Shown piece by piece: positions 41,981-51,898 of a stretch of DNA of 64,000 nucleotides. A program made the translations under genes and the position numbers. Where the stretch lies: the NCBI RefSeq assembly GCF_012927185.1, contig NZ_JABBGB010000002.1, forward strand, positions 1,860,001 to 1,924,000. Reading direction: 5' to 3'. Source of the DNA: Pseudoflavitalea sp. G-6-1-2 (lineage in GTDB: Bacteria; Bacteroidota; Bacteroidia; Chitinophagales; Chitinophagaceae). The notes beneath the pieces were generated by a model that searched no databases, was not told the origin of the DNA, and was given only the letters and a program-made list of their open reading frames with translations. Positions within the stretch are counted from its first letter, which is position 1, and each line of letters starts with the position of its first letter.

Positions 41981-43021
41981 TTAAGGTATCAGCACCTGGT
42001 TGATGCCATGAATCACACCGTTACCCGCAGGTATGTTCGCATAGTTCGGAGATGCATAGGACGGCCGGTAGATCCTCGCAGCGATGCTGTTGCCTGTGCC
42101 TTTCAGGGAGATATCATTGTAAATGTTCTCATTTCCCGACACAGTGATCTTTGCTCCGTTCAGTGTTGTAATAGTTGCATCACCTGAAGCCTTTGCCTGT
42201 CTGTAAAGCCGGTCCATGAAACACTTAGTGCCCAGGATATGGTATTTCAGCAGACCCGCAAGTTCTACGGGATCGGAGGCCAGCACCATATCGGCGGAAC
42301 TGAGATTGATGCCGGGTTTGATATTCTCTGCCTTTCTTAATATTTCATTGGGAATAGCCAGTATTGTATAGTCGCCTGTTTTCAGTGCAGGCATGATGCC
42401 AGCATGTTGCAGCGCCAGTGAAAACAAAGTGTAGGTGGTATCATTCAGAAAAAAATGCCAGATATTTTTAGTGAGTTCCGGCTGCACCACTTCCGAAGTA
42501 ACCTGCATATAACCGTTCCCTGCCTTCACATCGGTATTCTGCAGTCTGGCACCATTTACAGTAGTGACGATATCCTCCCCCACTTTGATTCTGGAGATGT
42601 AGGCAGAGAACCCGCTGGCGCTGGGCAGCGGCTGGTTTTCACCCAACGGCATTCCTCCCACCAGATGCGCTCCGGTGAGTATGCTGCTGCGCATAACAGT
42701 TGGGAACCAGGGATCATCCGATTGAAAATTACCGGAGGCTACAATGCCTACCAGGTTGAAAGCTTCGTTGGTAGGTGCAAGCATGGTATAGCTTTTTCCT
42801 GATCGAAGCTCTGCATCATATTTTGTGTAATGCAGGATATTATAAAGCGTGGAAAGACTGAAATTGTCTTCGATCAGATATCCGATGCGGGTTCTGTCGA
42901 TCTTCTCCGGAACAGGAAGATCATCTTCCTTGCTGCATCCGTTGAAAGCAACTGCTGCCAGCAGCAACACTGCAAGTACACTGAACCTTGTGATGGTTGT
43001 ATGGCGATGATGCATCATCAT
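41981..43021 (-). CDS. Fasciclin-domain lipoprotein 3
   Basis: About 346 residues from an ATG at 43021 (three consecutive ATG codons, MMMHHRH); the frame is open to 43075, but that would run into the upstream gene, whose stop is at 43032. A lipobox FNGCSK follows the hydrophobic segment. There are two fasciclin repeats, YTMLAPTNEAFNLVG in the first and YTILAIPNEIL in the second, ending AGNGVIHGINQVLIP. Cotranscribed, with a 10-base gap to the upstream paralogue. Probable surface-exposed adhesion or receptor-accessory protein. Confidence 0.92.
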   Translation of the reverse strand: MMMHHRHTTITRFSVLAVLLLAAVAFNGCSKEDDLPVPEKIDRTRIGYLIEDNFSLSTLYNILHYTKYDAELRSGKSYTMLAPTNEAFNLVGIVASGNFQSDDPWFPTVMRSSILTGAHLVGGMPLGENQPLPSASGFSAYISRIKVGEDIVTTVNGARLQNTDVKAGNGYMQVTSEVVQPELTKNIWHFFLNDTTYTLFSLALQHAGIMPALKTGDYTILAIPNEILRKAENIKPGINLSSADMVLASDPVELAGLLKYHILGTKCFMDRLYRQAKASGDATITTLNGAKITVSGNENIYNDISLKGTGNSIAARIYRPSYASPNYANIPAGNGVIHGINQVLIP

Positions 43022-43031
43022 TGCTGAATGC

Positions 43032-44330
43032 TTATTTGAATGGATAAAAAAGTTTGTTGATCTTATACAGCACACCGTTGTCGACGCTGTAATTATTAAC
43101 AGGCTTCAGCGGATCACTGTCCTTGGGCACCACGATCTTCGGAGAACCGGGATACCACTGGATATATGCAATACCATTCTCCTGTGAGAACTGCAGTTCG
43201 GAAGGTGTTTTAACGTATGTGCCAAAGCCGCCTGATATCAGTTTGAGGAATCTATTGAGGATGCCGTTATTGAGTTTCCCTTTGATCATATCACCATACA
43301 TGATACGGCTGGGATATCTCATCGATCCATCCATGCCTTTGTTGTACATCACGTTTCTTGCAAGCAGTGTATCCAGTGAAGAGAACCGGAACGAAATGTA
43401 GGCTTGTGTACCGTCGTCACTCATGGAGAATTTTACACCATACGAAGTGCGGAAGGCAAATGCACGAACGTCGCCGATACTGTAAAAGCCGGCATCATGG
43501 AATGCCTGGTTAGTTGGTGCAAAAACTGAAGTATTCACACTCTCAGTAAACTTGTCGGTCAGCGGATCATATTTCCGTGCCTGCAGTACAGGTGCATCCG
43601 AATCGGGGTAGGCATCGAAACCGAAGACTTCCCGTTCTTCATAGGCACTGCTTTGCTTGATGCTATCGAGCAGTTCAATGGATTCTTTGAACATGCTTAA
43701 CTCAGGGTCTGCAACAATGATGTCCCAGAGTGTTTTGCTTTCATCAATCAAAAGCTCCCGTATGAATTTCCCAATCGGATAAATGTATCCATTGGATGCA
43801 ACGATCTGCGGATGCAGCTCAAATGCCAATCCGTTTACATATTGCTTATCTCCTCTCTGAACAGACATATAGGTATGCTGGATCTTTGATCCCTGAAATG
43901 GAATACTGATGGTATCCTTACGAAGTGTCTGAATGAACTTTGTGATGGGAAGACTTTCCAGTGCACCGTTATCCAGTGCACCCGGAAGAATATGATAAGA
44001 AATGATCTTGTTCAGCGAATCGAGCCTGATGCTTTGGATGGCTGCTTCATCCAGTCCCTCTGCGCGCATAGCCTTATCTCCCACAGCAAAGATGGTGAAG
44101 GCATTGCTGCTCTCCAGTCTTGGCGTAAAACCAATGCGATCGAGTGCCTTTCTGAACAGGCTGAGCGTATCTATTTTGTCCAGTTCTTTTTTGAGGTTAC
44201 CTTCTGCAAACTGCAGTGGATCTGATTTCTCTATGGGAGAGTCCGATTTCTTTATACAACCTGTTGCCACCAGCAGCAGCAGACAGATGCCGGTCAGCTG
44301 ATGTTTATCGATGATTTTTATTTTCAGCAT
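43032..44330 (-). CDS. Fasciclin-domain lipoprotein 2
   Basis: 432 residues, the longest of the four. Signal sequence with lipobox VATGCIKK (Cys25). First fasciclin repeat has FTIFAVGDKAMRAEG and a characteristic SYHILPGALDNG (the H2-side strand); the second has NTSVFAPTNQAFHDAG and ends in the operon-typical NYSVDNGVLYKINKLFYPFK. An insertion of ~60 residues sits between the halves. 10 bases after its upstream paralogue, 10 before the next. Confidence 0.92.
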   Translation of the reverse strand: MLKIKIIDKHQLTGICLLLLVATGCIKKSDSPIEKSDPLQFAEGNLKKELDKIDTLSLFRKALDRIGFTPRLESSNAFTIFAVGDKAMRAEGLDEAAIQSIRLDSLNKIISYHILPGALDNGALESLPITKFIQTLRKDTISIPFQGSKIQHTYMSVQRGDKQYVNGLAFELHPQIVASNGYIYPIGKFIRELLIDESKTLWDIIVADPELSMFKESIELLDSIKQSSAYEEREVFGFDAYPDSDAPVLQARKYDPLTDKFTESVNTSVFAPTNQAFHDAGFYSIGDVRAFAFRTSYGVKFSMSDDGTQAYISFRFSSLDTLLARNVMYNKGMDGSMRYPSRIMYGDMIKGKLNNGILNRFLKLISGGFGTYVKTPSELQFSQENGIAYIQWYPGSPKIVVPKDSDPLKPVNNYSVDNGVLYKINKLFYPFK

Positions 44331-44340
44331 AGAGATGTTG

Positions 44341-45366
44341 TTAATTTGTTTTCACCTTCGCACTGTCAGGAATCACATTGAGTGTTTGCGATCTTATCAC
44401 TACTCCGTTTACTGCCAGTTGTCCCTGTTGATCGTCGGGATAGAACACCCAGTCGCCATACCAGACGCTGCGCAGTGAATTTTCCGGAGATTGCCAGTCG
44501 AAGGGTACCACTTTCAGCTGCCGCTGAAATCCGCCGCCAGAGCCCGAAGAGATCAGCATTACATCCTCCTGCATGAATGGTCCCTGTGGTGGTGCAATTC
44601 TCAGGTCGTTGATGAAGAAGAAAGCCGGACTCAGAATATTTGTGCCAAAGGCCATTTTTCTGTACTCGCGCACATCCATATTGTTAATGGCTTCCACATC
44701 CCAGTTGTAAGCTGCATAGGCTTCATTGGTCGGAGCCAGCACCACCATTGGGTTACCGGTCTTCAGCTGATCCCAGAGTCCGAACTTTTTGAGTCCGGCA
44801 GCAAACACGCTGTATTCCGGAGTAGCTGCAATGATATCCTGCACGGAAGCAGCAGGAATACTGAGCGCCTGATTGAGCACATGGATCAATCCATTCTTAG
44901 CCATCACATCCTGCTTGTTCACGGCAATGCCATTGATGTAGAGTGTGGCAATTTGCGAAGTGGATGAAGCATACACGAAATCCTTTTCCACAGTAGGCAT
45001 TGGATGATTCATGATCTGCGGAATACTGTTAGTGGGTACCCTGCCGGCAACGATGTGATAGAGCACCAGTTTTTTGAGATCCTCCACTTTCATTTTGCCA
45101 AGGCTATCGCGTGAAATGCCCGATCTGCCGAATGCACCATCATCGGGAAGAAAGATGGTATATCCCTCTCCGGCATTATCCAGCAGAGAATCCGTGGAGG
45201 TTCTTTTCATAGCACTGTAGAACATGCTGTAGGAAAAGTTATTCGCCAGCAGGTCGCGCAGCGAGGCTACGCCATTGTCTGCGGGAGGCGGTATCGCCTG
45301 TTTTTTGATGCATGCTGCCGTCATCAGCAACAGACAGACTGTTATATATTTTACGAGTAGTTTCAT
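44341..45366 (-). CDS. Fasciclin-domain lipoprotein 1
   Basis: 341 residues. Signal with lipobox MTAACIKK (Cys19). The first fasciclin repeat has YTIFLPDDGAFGRSG and VLYHIVAGRV, ending NGLIHVLNQAL; the second has MVVLAPTNEAYAAYN and ends NGVVIRSQTLNVIPD. It is first of the four fasciclin genes and 12 bases after the preceding lipoprotein gene. The PADNGVASLRDLLANNFSYSMFYSAMKR segment is similar in style to the corresponding start of the other three, suggesting tandem duplication. Confidence 0.92.
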   Translation of the reverse strand: MKLLVKYITVCLLLMTAACIKKQAIPPPADNGVASLRDLLANNFSYSMFYSAMKRTSTDSLLDNAGEGYTIFLPDDGAFGRSGISRDSLGKMKVEDLKKLVLYHIVAGRVPTNSIPQIMNHPMPTVEKDFVYASSTSQIATLYINGIAVNKQDVMAKNGLIHVLNQALSIPAASVQDIIAATPEYSVFAAGLKKFGLWDQLKTGNPMVVLAPTNEAYAAYNWDVEAINNMDVREYRKMAFGTNILSPAFFFINDLRIAPPQGPFMQEDVMLISSGSGGGFQRQLKVVPFDWQSPENSLRSVWYGDWVFYPDDQQGQLAVNGVVIRSQTLNVIPDSAKVKTN

Positions 45367-45378
45367 CTGTTGATATTT

Positions 45379-46629
45379 TTATTGGGGAACTTCATTGAAT
45401 CCGCGCAGGATCTGCATCATGTACACTCTGTTGTAAACAATCTCCATGATGTTTACTGTAGAATAGATCCTGTATTTGTTTCCTGTACTTACAATCTTGT
45501 TCACGGAAGGCATCACAGTTTCGAATAATCCATACCGGTATGTATTGAAAAGGGCGCCATTGGCCTGACAGTCGAAACCATAATCCTTTGCACCTGAACC
45601 GGGGTTATCTGCATTTCCGAAAATGAACTGAACGAAGGGCATGGTGGGTGGCGGTTTTATTGTAGAAGCGATATCCACTCTGTAGTAGTTCCGTAGCGTA
45701 TCATTATCGAAGAAAGCTTCTCTGGGTAGCAGCGGAACAGTGAGGTAGCTGATGCTGGTATCCATTCTTTTCTCCAGCGTTTTGTAAAAGTTATTGTTGT
45801 ATCCCTCTATAGGATAATAACCTTTCACCGGCGCTTTCTGATGTGTATAGAAACTGTAGTTGATGGAGATCTTTTCTGGAAATACACGCATGTATCCGTC
45901 CTGTGCTCTTTTCGGTCTTGCTCCTGAAAGGTTCACAAAGCCGATATAGTTCTTGTTTTCCTCGAATGCCTGATGAACAAAGGTCTCCCTGCGCATATAC
46001 AATCCAAACTGATTCTTATCTACATCCCGGCAAACAATCTGAAGGGTGTACACTTCCCCTTCCGTAAAATTCACTACAGTATCAACCAGTATTGTACTTC
46101 TGATCTCTCTGGAAAGTTCGGGGAACGGAATATTGTTCTTAGGCCTTGCTACAAATACAATTCTGTGCTCACCAGATTTCACCTGTGCCCATGCGGACAT
46201 ATCAAAGCCATTGATGGCGGGCGCTGTGAGTACATGCGCATTGCCCGGATATTCATAATTCATCGGCGTGCTGATGAATACTTTTCTACCTGTTGCATCA
46301 ACCACATAATGCCCTTCAGAACTGTTTCCGGAATTCAGGGGATAGGAAGTAGTGTACAGTTCACGTGTACCGAGGAAATCGGCCATGGTAGCAGATCTCA
46401 CAGGAATATTCTTTTCCTCGGTTTGAGGATCCATCAGAAAAGTGAAGAACGAACTGATATTGGTTCCCTGAAAAATATCTGGCTCTATAGAAACCGAATT
46501 GAATACCCGCATGTAAGATGGGTTCTCAATGAGGTCTACTTCTTTGTATTTGTAACAACCGGTAAACAACACAAACAATACCGGCAGATAAATGAAGCAT
46601 GTTTTTCTGAGTTTCATGTTTGTGATCAT
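45379..46629 (-). CDS. Surface lipoprotein of unknown function (second of two in operon)
   Basis: 416 residues. The signal ends in lipobox LFTGCYKY. The start at 46629 overlaps the preceding stop in an ATGA arrangement, indicating translational coupling; an ATG at 46617 is also possible. After the signal the sequence SYMRVFNSVSIEPDIFQ recalls the opening strand of the preceding lipoprotein (SNIRLFNISQYDLNL), so the two may share a beta-sandwich DUF4397-like module. The C-terminal half is aromatic-rich. It occupies the place where a SusD-like protein is usually found, but shows no SusD TPR helices. Confidence 0.8.
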   Translation of the reverse strand: MITNMKLRKTCFIYLPVLFVLFTGCYKYKEVDLIENPSYMRVFNSVSIEPDIFQGTNISSFFTFLMDPQTEEKNIPVRSATMADFLGTRELYTTSYPLNSGNSSEGHYVVDATGRKVFISTPMNYEYPGNAHVLTAPAINGFDMSAWAQVKSGEHRIVFVARPKNNIPFPELSREIRSTILVDTVVNFTEGEVYTLQIVCRDVDKNQFGLYMRRETFVHQAFEENKNYIGFVNLSGARPKRAQDGYMRVFPEKISINYSFYTHQKAPVKGYYPIEGYNNNFYKTLEKRMDTSISYLTVPLLPREAFFDNDTLRNYYRVDIASTIKPPPTMPFVQFIFGNADNPGSGAKDYGFDCQANGALFNTYRYGLFETVMPSVNKIVSTGNKYRIYSTVNIMEIVYNRVYMMQILRGFNEVPQ

Positions 46630-48413
46630 TTATTGTGTTTAATGGCAACGATCTTCGGAGCAGCACCCGATTGCCCTCCTACCAATGCGATGGTGTAAAT
46701 ACCTGTTTCCGCCACCGTTTTGCTGTTGGGGTTGCTGTACATGGCATCATTGGCCGTGAAAGTATTGGCAGTGGAAACAGGTGAAACTGTGGTGATGATG
46801 GAACCAGGCAGAAAACCTTCTTCAGTATTGTTCACCCAGATCTTTTTGGGGAACCATGTTTGTTCTCCGATAATATCAATTGGCGCTCCTCCCTCATTGT
46901 ATCCTGTGATATTGGTAAGGGCATAAATTACACTGGCATTTCGTTGCGGAACCTGTGCTGGCGCCAGATTACAATAGGCAGTTCTGTATCTGATAGAATC
47001 CGGTGCGCGGTACTCCGGCAAAAACAATTGCCCGTCGTTGGAGAAGGTTACAGCCTTGTACTGATTGCAGAAATTCATGAACCTGCTCTGCCAGGCAGTT
47101 GCATACCTGATTCTTCTGATCTCTCCGTCTGTTCCGTCATCGGGTCTGTCAGTGGAATTGAATCCGAATTTGTACAGCGTGTTCGTCATATCGTTCGACG
47201 TGAAAGTGATCTGAGTTTTACCACCGGCATCGGTGTAAACCCAGAAAGTGAGATTGTCGAAAGGGTAGATATCGATGTTCAGTTCAGCCAGTGCTGCACC
47301 TGATTCATCCAGTGCCCGAATGGTATGGTTGCCCTGCACAACAGTGTTGTATACAGCAGGGATGGCCTTGGATTGAAACTGGTCTCCGATATAGGTGAGC
47401 GCTCCATCACCGAGTTGTCTGCCATTATCTTTCACTACTACTTTTTTTCCGGGAATGGTGTTGATGGCATTTATTCTTGCATAGCTCATATTAACTCCGG
47501 GATCGAGGTCGGTGATGAGCTGATAGGCATTCGTGAGTTTTTGCAGAATGAAGCTGGTGCCACCATTACAGCTCACATCGTATCTCACCAGTGTTGGCAC
47601 TACCATGATAGTGTACACTCCTCCAGGCTTGAAAGTAGTTACCGGTGGCAGATACCCTTCCTGTGGCATTATACCAGGCACGCAATAATTGAATGCAGGC
47701 AATATGCCATTGGTGGTGAGCTGACGTTTGTAATCGGGCATTGTACCACCGGCAAACAGTTTGAACATATAAGCGCCATACGGCACTTCTGCATATTCTG
47801 ATGATTGGTTATTGTCGATGCCACTGAGTTTTACATCCACCATACTGCCATCGGCATAGGTGAGGGTTACAGGTCCGCCTACATTGAAATCATTCACAGG
47901 GTTTCCGAGGTTCACGATCCTGATCTTGAAATTCTTTGGATCCGCAGGTGGTGTATTGTTCCTGGGGAAGGTGACCATCTTACCTGTTGGCAGAATATAA
48001 TAATCTCTGGGATTCACCGGGTCATTGATCAGCAGCGTGTCTTTGAGTGCAATGGCTGCCGTGATGGGAGGAAATGAAACCTGCGCCCCTCCTGATTTAT
48101 CGAGCAAAGTAGTAGGAATGGAGAATCCTGTTTTGTTCTTCCACATTCCCGAAGGGAACAACAGTTTGCCAATGGCAGATGTCTGCGGATCTTCAAACTC
48201 ACTTCGCTTCTGCATCGCCAGCAGATTGTTGTTCACCACAAGATTAAGGTCGTACTGACTGATATTGAACAACCGGATATTTGAATTGGTAAGCACCAGT
48301 GGATTCTCTTCGTAGAGTCCGTCGGTGAATTTGTTTTTGCCGCATCCCCATCCTGCGCAGATGAACAGTAACAGGAAGAAGCCGAATAAGCGATGTTGCC
48401 GGTATAGAACCAT
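46626..48413 (-). CDS. Surface lipoprotein with DUF4397-like repeats (first of two in operon)
   Basis: 595 residues. The signal ends in ICAGWGCGK (Cys24). Two or more beta-rich units resemble DUF4397: NSNIRLFNISQYDLNLVVNNNLLA near 42-65, KIRIVNLGNPVNDFNVGGPVTLTYADGS with PYGAYMFKLFAGG near 180-235, and YARINAINTIPGKKVVVKDNGRQLG near 300. DUF4397 proteins are surface or S-layer-associated with no known enzyme activity. It follows the STN-type receptor after 23 bases and is a likely receptor partner in place of SusD. Confidence 0.8.
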   Translation of the reverse strand: MVLYRQHRLFGFFLLLFICAGWGCGKNKFTDGLYEENPLVLTNSNIRLFNISQYDLNLVVNNNLLAMQKRSEFEDPQTSAIGKLLFPSGMWKNKTGFSIPTTLLDKSGGAQVSFPPITAAIALKDTLLINDPVNPRDYYILPTGKMVTFPRNNTPPADPKNFKIRIVNLGNPVNDFNVGGPVTLTYADGSMVDVKLSGIDNNQSSEYAEVPYGAYMFKLFAGGTMPDYKRQLTTNGILPAFNYCVPGIMPQEGYLPPVTTFKPGGVYTIMVVPTLVRYDVSCNGGTSFILQKLTNAYQLITDLDPGVNMSYARINAINTIPGKKVVVKDNGRQLGDGALTYIGDQFQSKAIPAVYNTVVQGNHTIRALDESGAALAELNIDIYPFDNLTFWVYTDAGGKTQITFTSNDMTNTLYKFGFNSTDRPDDGTDGEIRRIRYATAWQSRFMNFCNQYKAVTFSNDGQLFLPEYRAPDSIRYRTAYCNLAPAQVPQRNASVIYALTNITGYNEGGAPIDIIGEQTWFPKKIWVNNTEEGFLPGSIITTVSPVSTANTFTANDAMYSNPNSKTVAETGIYTIALVGGQSGAAPKIVAIKHNK

Positions 48414-48436
48414 GACGCTGTTTTTAAGAATTGTTG

Positions 48437-51400
48437 TTAGAGAATTTTCCAGGCAATGCCGAGTGAGAATTCTGATCCGCGTTTATATTGTCTGTACACA
48501 TAGGTATTGCCATGATACTTGCCATTGTTGCCTGCATTGGTGTACACCTGTTTGTAGGTGGGATCGAGCAGGTTCTTGGCAAATCCTTTCAATATCCAGT
48601 TCCTGCCCAGTTGCTGCGTAAATACCAGATCGAGCAAAGGAACCGGTCTGTCGAAAATATCGGGCGTACCATCCAGCTGCACCTGCACCAGCCTTGCTCC
48701 TACGATATTGAAATTGCAGGTGATATTGGTTTTGGATACAGGATTGTTGTAGTCGAGACCGACGTTGATTGAATAAGGTGCCTGCTCAAAAACCGGGCTG
48801 GTAGCGGGTGAGCGGCGATCGTTGGTGCGCGATGCTGCCAGCCTTTCGGGGTTCTTCTCGATGCGGCTCATGGCCAGCATCACATTACTGGTGAAGAAAA
48901 GATGTTTGAGCGATGGAGAAATGAACGCTGCACTTCTGCGCAGTTCGAACTCCATTCCATACACGGTACCTTTGTTGGGATCGTTCTGAAAATTGATCAG
49001 CGGAAATTCAGGTGATGTAGAAAGACTGCCCTGCGATTTGTAATTGAATACTTTCTGCAACTGATCGTCGATTGTTTTTCCAAACGCAGATACAGCAATC
49101 ACTTCAGCCGGAGCAGTGAACCATTCCCACCGGAAGTCGAAGCTCTGTGTAAGTTGATTCTTCAGATCGGGGTTGCCTCCCACTACTGCAAACTGAAAAG
49201 GATCGAAAGAATAGATGTTCGTCAGCTCGCGCAACTCAGGCCGCGCCAGCGATGTGCTGTAAGCCAGGCGCAGGTTCATGTTGCTGCGAACTGCATAGGT
49301 GATATTTGCTGAATAATAAGGTTTGTAGTCTACGGTGTAATTGGAAAATGGCCTGTCTGTTTTGTTGCTCACATTTACGCCGGGCAGGTTGTAATTCAAA
49401 TTGAGTTTCGGCGGCATGAACACATTGGCAGTATCCACGCTTGCCTTGATGATGGTGGATTCGAACCTTACTCCACCTGTAACGCGAAGCTTTGAAGTGA
49501 GCCGCAGATCGGCCATTCCGTAGAACGCTCTGGTTTCGTAAGTTCCGGTGTAGTTGTTCGGTGATTTCTTGATCTGATAGAGAAAGCCGCCTACTCTTGG
49601 CTGTCCTTCATCATCATAAGAACCCGGGCCTTTCAATCCAACATAACGTGTGGATACCAGCTGATTGATATCTCCTTTCACTGCATTGAGCAGATCGCCA
49701 CCACCGCCAAGACTGCTGCCGGGCAAGCCGAGTACGTTCTCGATGTAATTACGTTCCCTTTTCAGAAAAGCGCCACCAAACTTGAGTACCTGCTGCAATC
49801 CACGGAATGTAAATGGCTGAGTAAGGTCCAATCTGGCGTTGTAATTATCTTCTTTCAGTTTTCTGAATTGCCGTCCGTTGGGATCTGCAATGATGGCGGT
49901 AAGATAATCGTTGCCCAGTCCATGTGTAAGGCCGGTTACGAATGCATAGGTATCTGTTCCGATGCCTGCACCATTGGGATCCTGCTGCTGAAGTGTTCGC
50001 AGATGCGCGTAGTTGCTCGATCTGAAATCAGGATCATCCTGAATGGTTTTCGATGAACTCAGGTTGTAGGTGATGCGTGGCGACCATTCTTTATTGAGAA
50101 ACTTATGCTCACCCTGCAAGTTGTATGTATCGAATGTCCGGTGACTTAATTTGAGTTGATTGATCACATTGTACACGGGAAAATTCAGTCCTGTGTTTTT
50201 CCATTCACCGGTAAGATTGCTCGCAATGGCTTCTGCACCGCGGCTTCCCACGTATTGCACCTGAATCACATGCCTTGCATTGAATTGATAGGCCAGTCCT
50301 GCCAGTGCGCCATAATTCAATATCCGTTTGCCGGAATTTTCTTTGTAGGAGATATAGTGACCAAGGCGCGGGTAAGCAGGTGTGATAAATGCCGGGATCT
50401 GCAGTTGATTGAAGATCTTTGGCGAACCAGTTACTACGCCCTGGTACAGGCTATACTGATTTCTCTCTCCGTCGTAAATATCTTCGAAGCGTTGGTAGTA
50501 GTTAGCGCTGAGAATCAATCCGAGCTTATGGTCTTTGAATACGTTGTAGGAGTTGCCGTAGGTTATTCCATACACCTGATTGGGACCTGCATTTTTGTAC
50601 GAAGTGGATAACACCGGATCGAAGCCCTGCATGATGTTGTTGATGCGGAACGATTCCTTCGCAAGTGCAGGATTGTTGCGGCTTTGAATGAAGAGTTCCT
50701 GCATCTGTATCAGTCCACCGGGATATTGATTGCTGAGTTGCAAAAAATCATTCGACAGTGAATGTTTCTTCACCTGCTGGCCCCAGAAACCGATGTTATC
50801 GTTGTAGAATCCGTTGTATTGTCCATTGAGACCAATGGCTGAATTGAAGCCAACCTGTGCAACCACATCGAGTGTTTGCCTTGCAGGAATGGATTTTGTT
50901 TTCAGTTCCACTATGCCTGCTGCTGCATCTGCTGCTCTGTCCGGCGACAATGTTTTGTACACGGTGATATTGTCGAGCAGGCCTGCAGGAATAAGATCGA
51001 GCGGAACCGTGCTGCGGTCGGGATCTGCGGATGAAAGCCTTGCGCCGTTCAGTTCGGCGATTACACTTCTGTCGCCGAGACCACGGATGGCCACGTATTT
51101 ATCGTCGGTGATAGAAACACCCGTAACACGTTGCAAAGCCTGTGTGGTAGTGATGCTGGCTGTTCTCTCGATCTGCTGTGCAGAGATACCATCGGAGATC
51201 ACCGCCATCTTTCTTCTTTCAGCAAGTACGGCTGCTTCAGTATTGTTCTTTCTTACAGCAGACACCGTTACTTCACTCAATCTGTTTTTGGAAGAACTGA
51301 GTTTGATGCTGAGAAAATTCTCTTCCTTCCATATCACTTCCTGCTGATCGTAACCAACATGGCTTACCACCAGCACGATGTTCTTTGCATTTGCCCGGAA

Positions 51401-51883
51401 AGTGAATTGGCCTTTTTCATTGGTAGTGGTGGCTTTGCCACCGTCAGGCGAAGTAACAGTGGAACCGGCCAGTGGAAATCCTTTATCTGCATCTGTAACA
51501 ACCCCCTGAATGATTTTCACCGAGGGATTGTCCGATGCTCTTTTTGATGGTTCGGTTTTGTTTTCGGTTTTCAGAATGATCTTTACTGGTGAGAACACAT
51601 TGTACTGAATGCCTGCCTGAACGCGGATTGCTTCCAGCGCTTCTTCAACAGTAACGGAAGTTGCAGCGAGTTTTACTTTTCCGCTCATCTTCTCCATTAC
51701 TTCACTGCCGTATGAGAACTTAATGCTGGTCTGTGTTGTAATGGCCTTTACGATCTCCGAAACGGTTGTCTCGGTCTTAGGCAAACTGATCTTTTGTGTC
51801 TTTTCCTGTGCAGTCAACTGCAATGATGCAAGTGCTGAAATAATGATTAAAACAAAACACCTGATAAAATAACTGTATCGCAT
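48437..51883 (-). CDS. TonB-dependent receptor with N-terminal STN signalling domain
   Basis: 1148 residues. After the signal peptide (~1-25) comes an STN domain (~30-100, ISLPKTETTVSEIVKAITTQTSIKFSYG), the periplasmic module that contacts FecR-type anti-sigma factors. It is followed by a carboxypeptidase-regulatory domain (~125-200), a plug (~210-330, with ISDGISAQQIERTASITTTQALQRVTGVSI) and a long beta-barrel ending GSEFSLGIAWKIL. It is preceded at a 15-base gap by FecR and followed by the lipoprotein/fasciclin genes. It probably imports a large or complexed ligand and reports it to the sigma factor. Confidence 0.94.
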   Translation of the reverse strand: MRYSYFIRCFVLIIISALASLQLTAQEKTQKISLPKTETTVSEIVKAITTQTSIKFSYGSEVMEKMSGKVKLAATSVTVEEALEAIRVQAGIQYNVFSPVKIILKTENKTEPSKRASDNPSVKIIQGVVTDADKGFPLAGSTVTSPDGGKATTTNEKGQFTFRANAKNIVLVVSHVGYDQQEVIWKEENFLSIKLSSSKNRLSEVTVSAVRKNNTEAAVLAERRKMAVISDGISAQQIERTASITTTQALQRVTGVSITDDKYVAIRGLGDRSVIAELNGARLSSADPDRSTVPLDLIPAGLLDNITVYKTLSPDRAADAAAGIVELKTKSIPARQTLDVVAQVGFNSAIGLNGQYNGFYNDNIGFWGQQVKKHSLSNDFLQLSNQYPGGLIQMQELFIQSRNNPALAKESFRINNIMQGFDPVLSTSYKNAGPNQVYGITYGNSYNVFKDHKLGLILSANYYQRFEDIYDGERNQYSLYQGVVTGSPKIFNQLQIPAFITPAYPRLGHYISYKENSGKRILNYGALAGLAYQFNARHVIQVQYVGSRGAEAIASNLTGEWKNTGLNFPVYNVINQLKLSHRTFDTYNLQGEHKFLNKEWSPRITYNLSSSKTIQDDPDFRSSNYAHLRTLQQQDPNGAGIGTDTYAFVTGLTHGLGNDYLTAIIADPNGRQFRKLKEDNYNARLDLTQPFTFRGLQQVLKFGGAFLKRERNYIENVLGLPGSSLGGGGDLLNAVKGDINQLVSTRYVGLKGPGSYDDEGQPRVGGFLYQIKKSPNNYTGTYETRAFYGMADLRLTSKLRVTGGVRFESTIIKASVDTANVFMPPKLNLNYNLPGVNVSNKTDRPFSNYTVDYKPYYSANITYAVRSNMNLRLAYSTSLARPELRELTNIYSFDPFQFAVVGGNPDLKNQLTQSFDFRWEWFTAPAEVIAVSAFGKTIDDQLQKVFNYKSQGSLSTSPEFPLINFQNDPNKGTVYGMEFELRRSAAFISPSLKHLFFTSNVMLAMSRIEKNPERLAASRTNDRRSPATSPVFEQAPYSINVGLDYNNPVSKTNITCNFNIVGARLVQVQLDGTPDIFDRPVPLLDLVFTQQLGRNWILKGFAKNLLDPTYKQVYTNAGNNGKYHGNTYVYRQYKRGSEFSLGIAWKIL

Positions 51884-51898
51884 GATGGGAGTTTCTGA

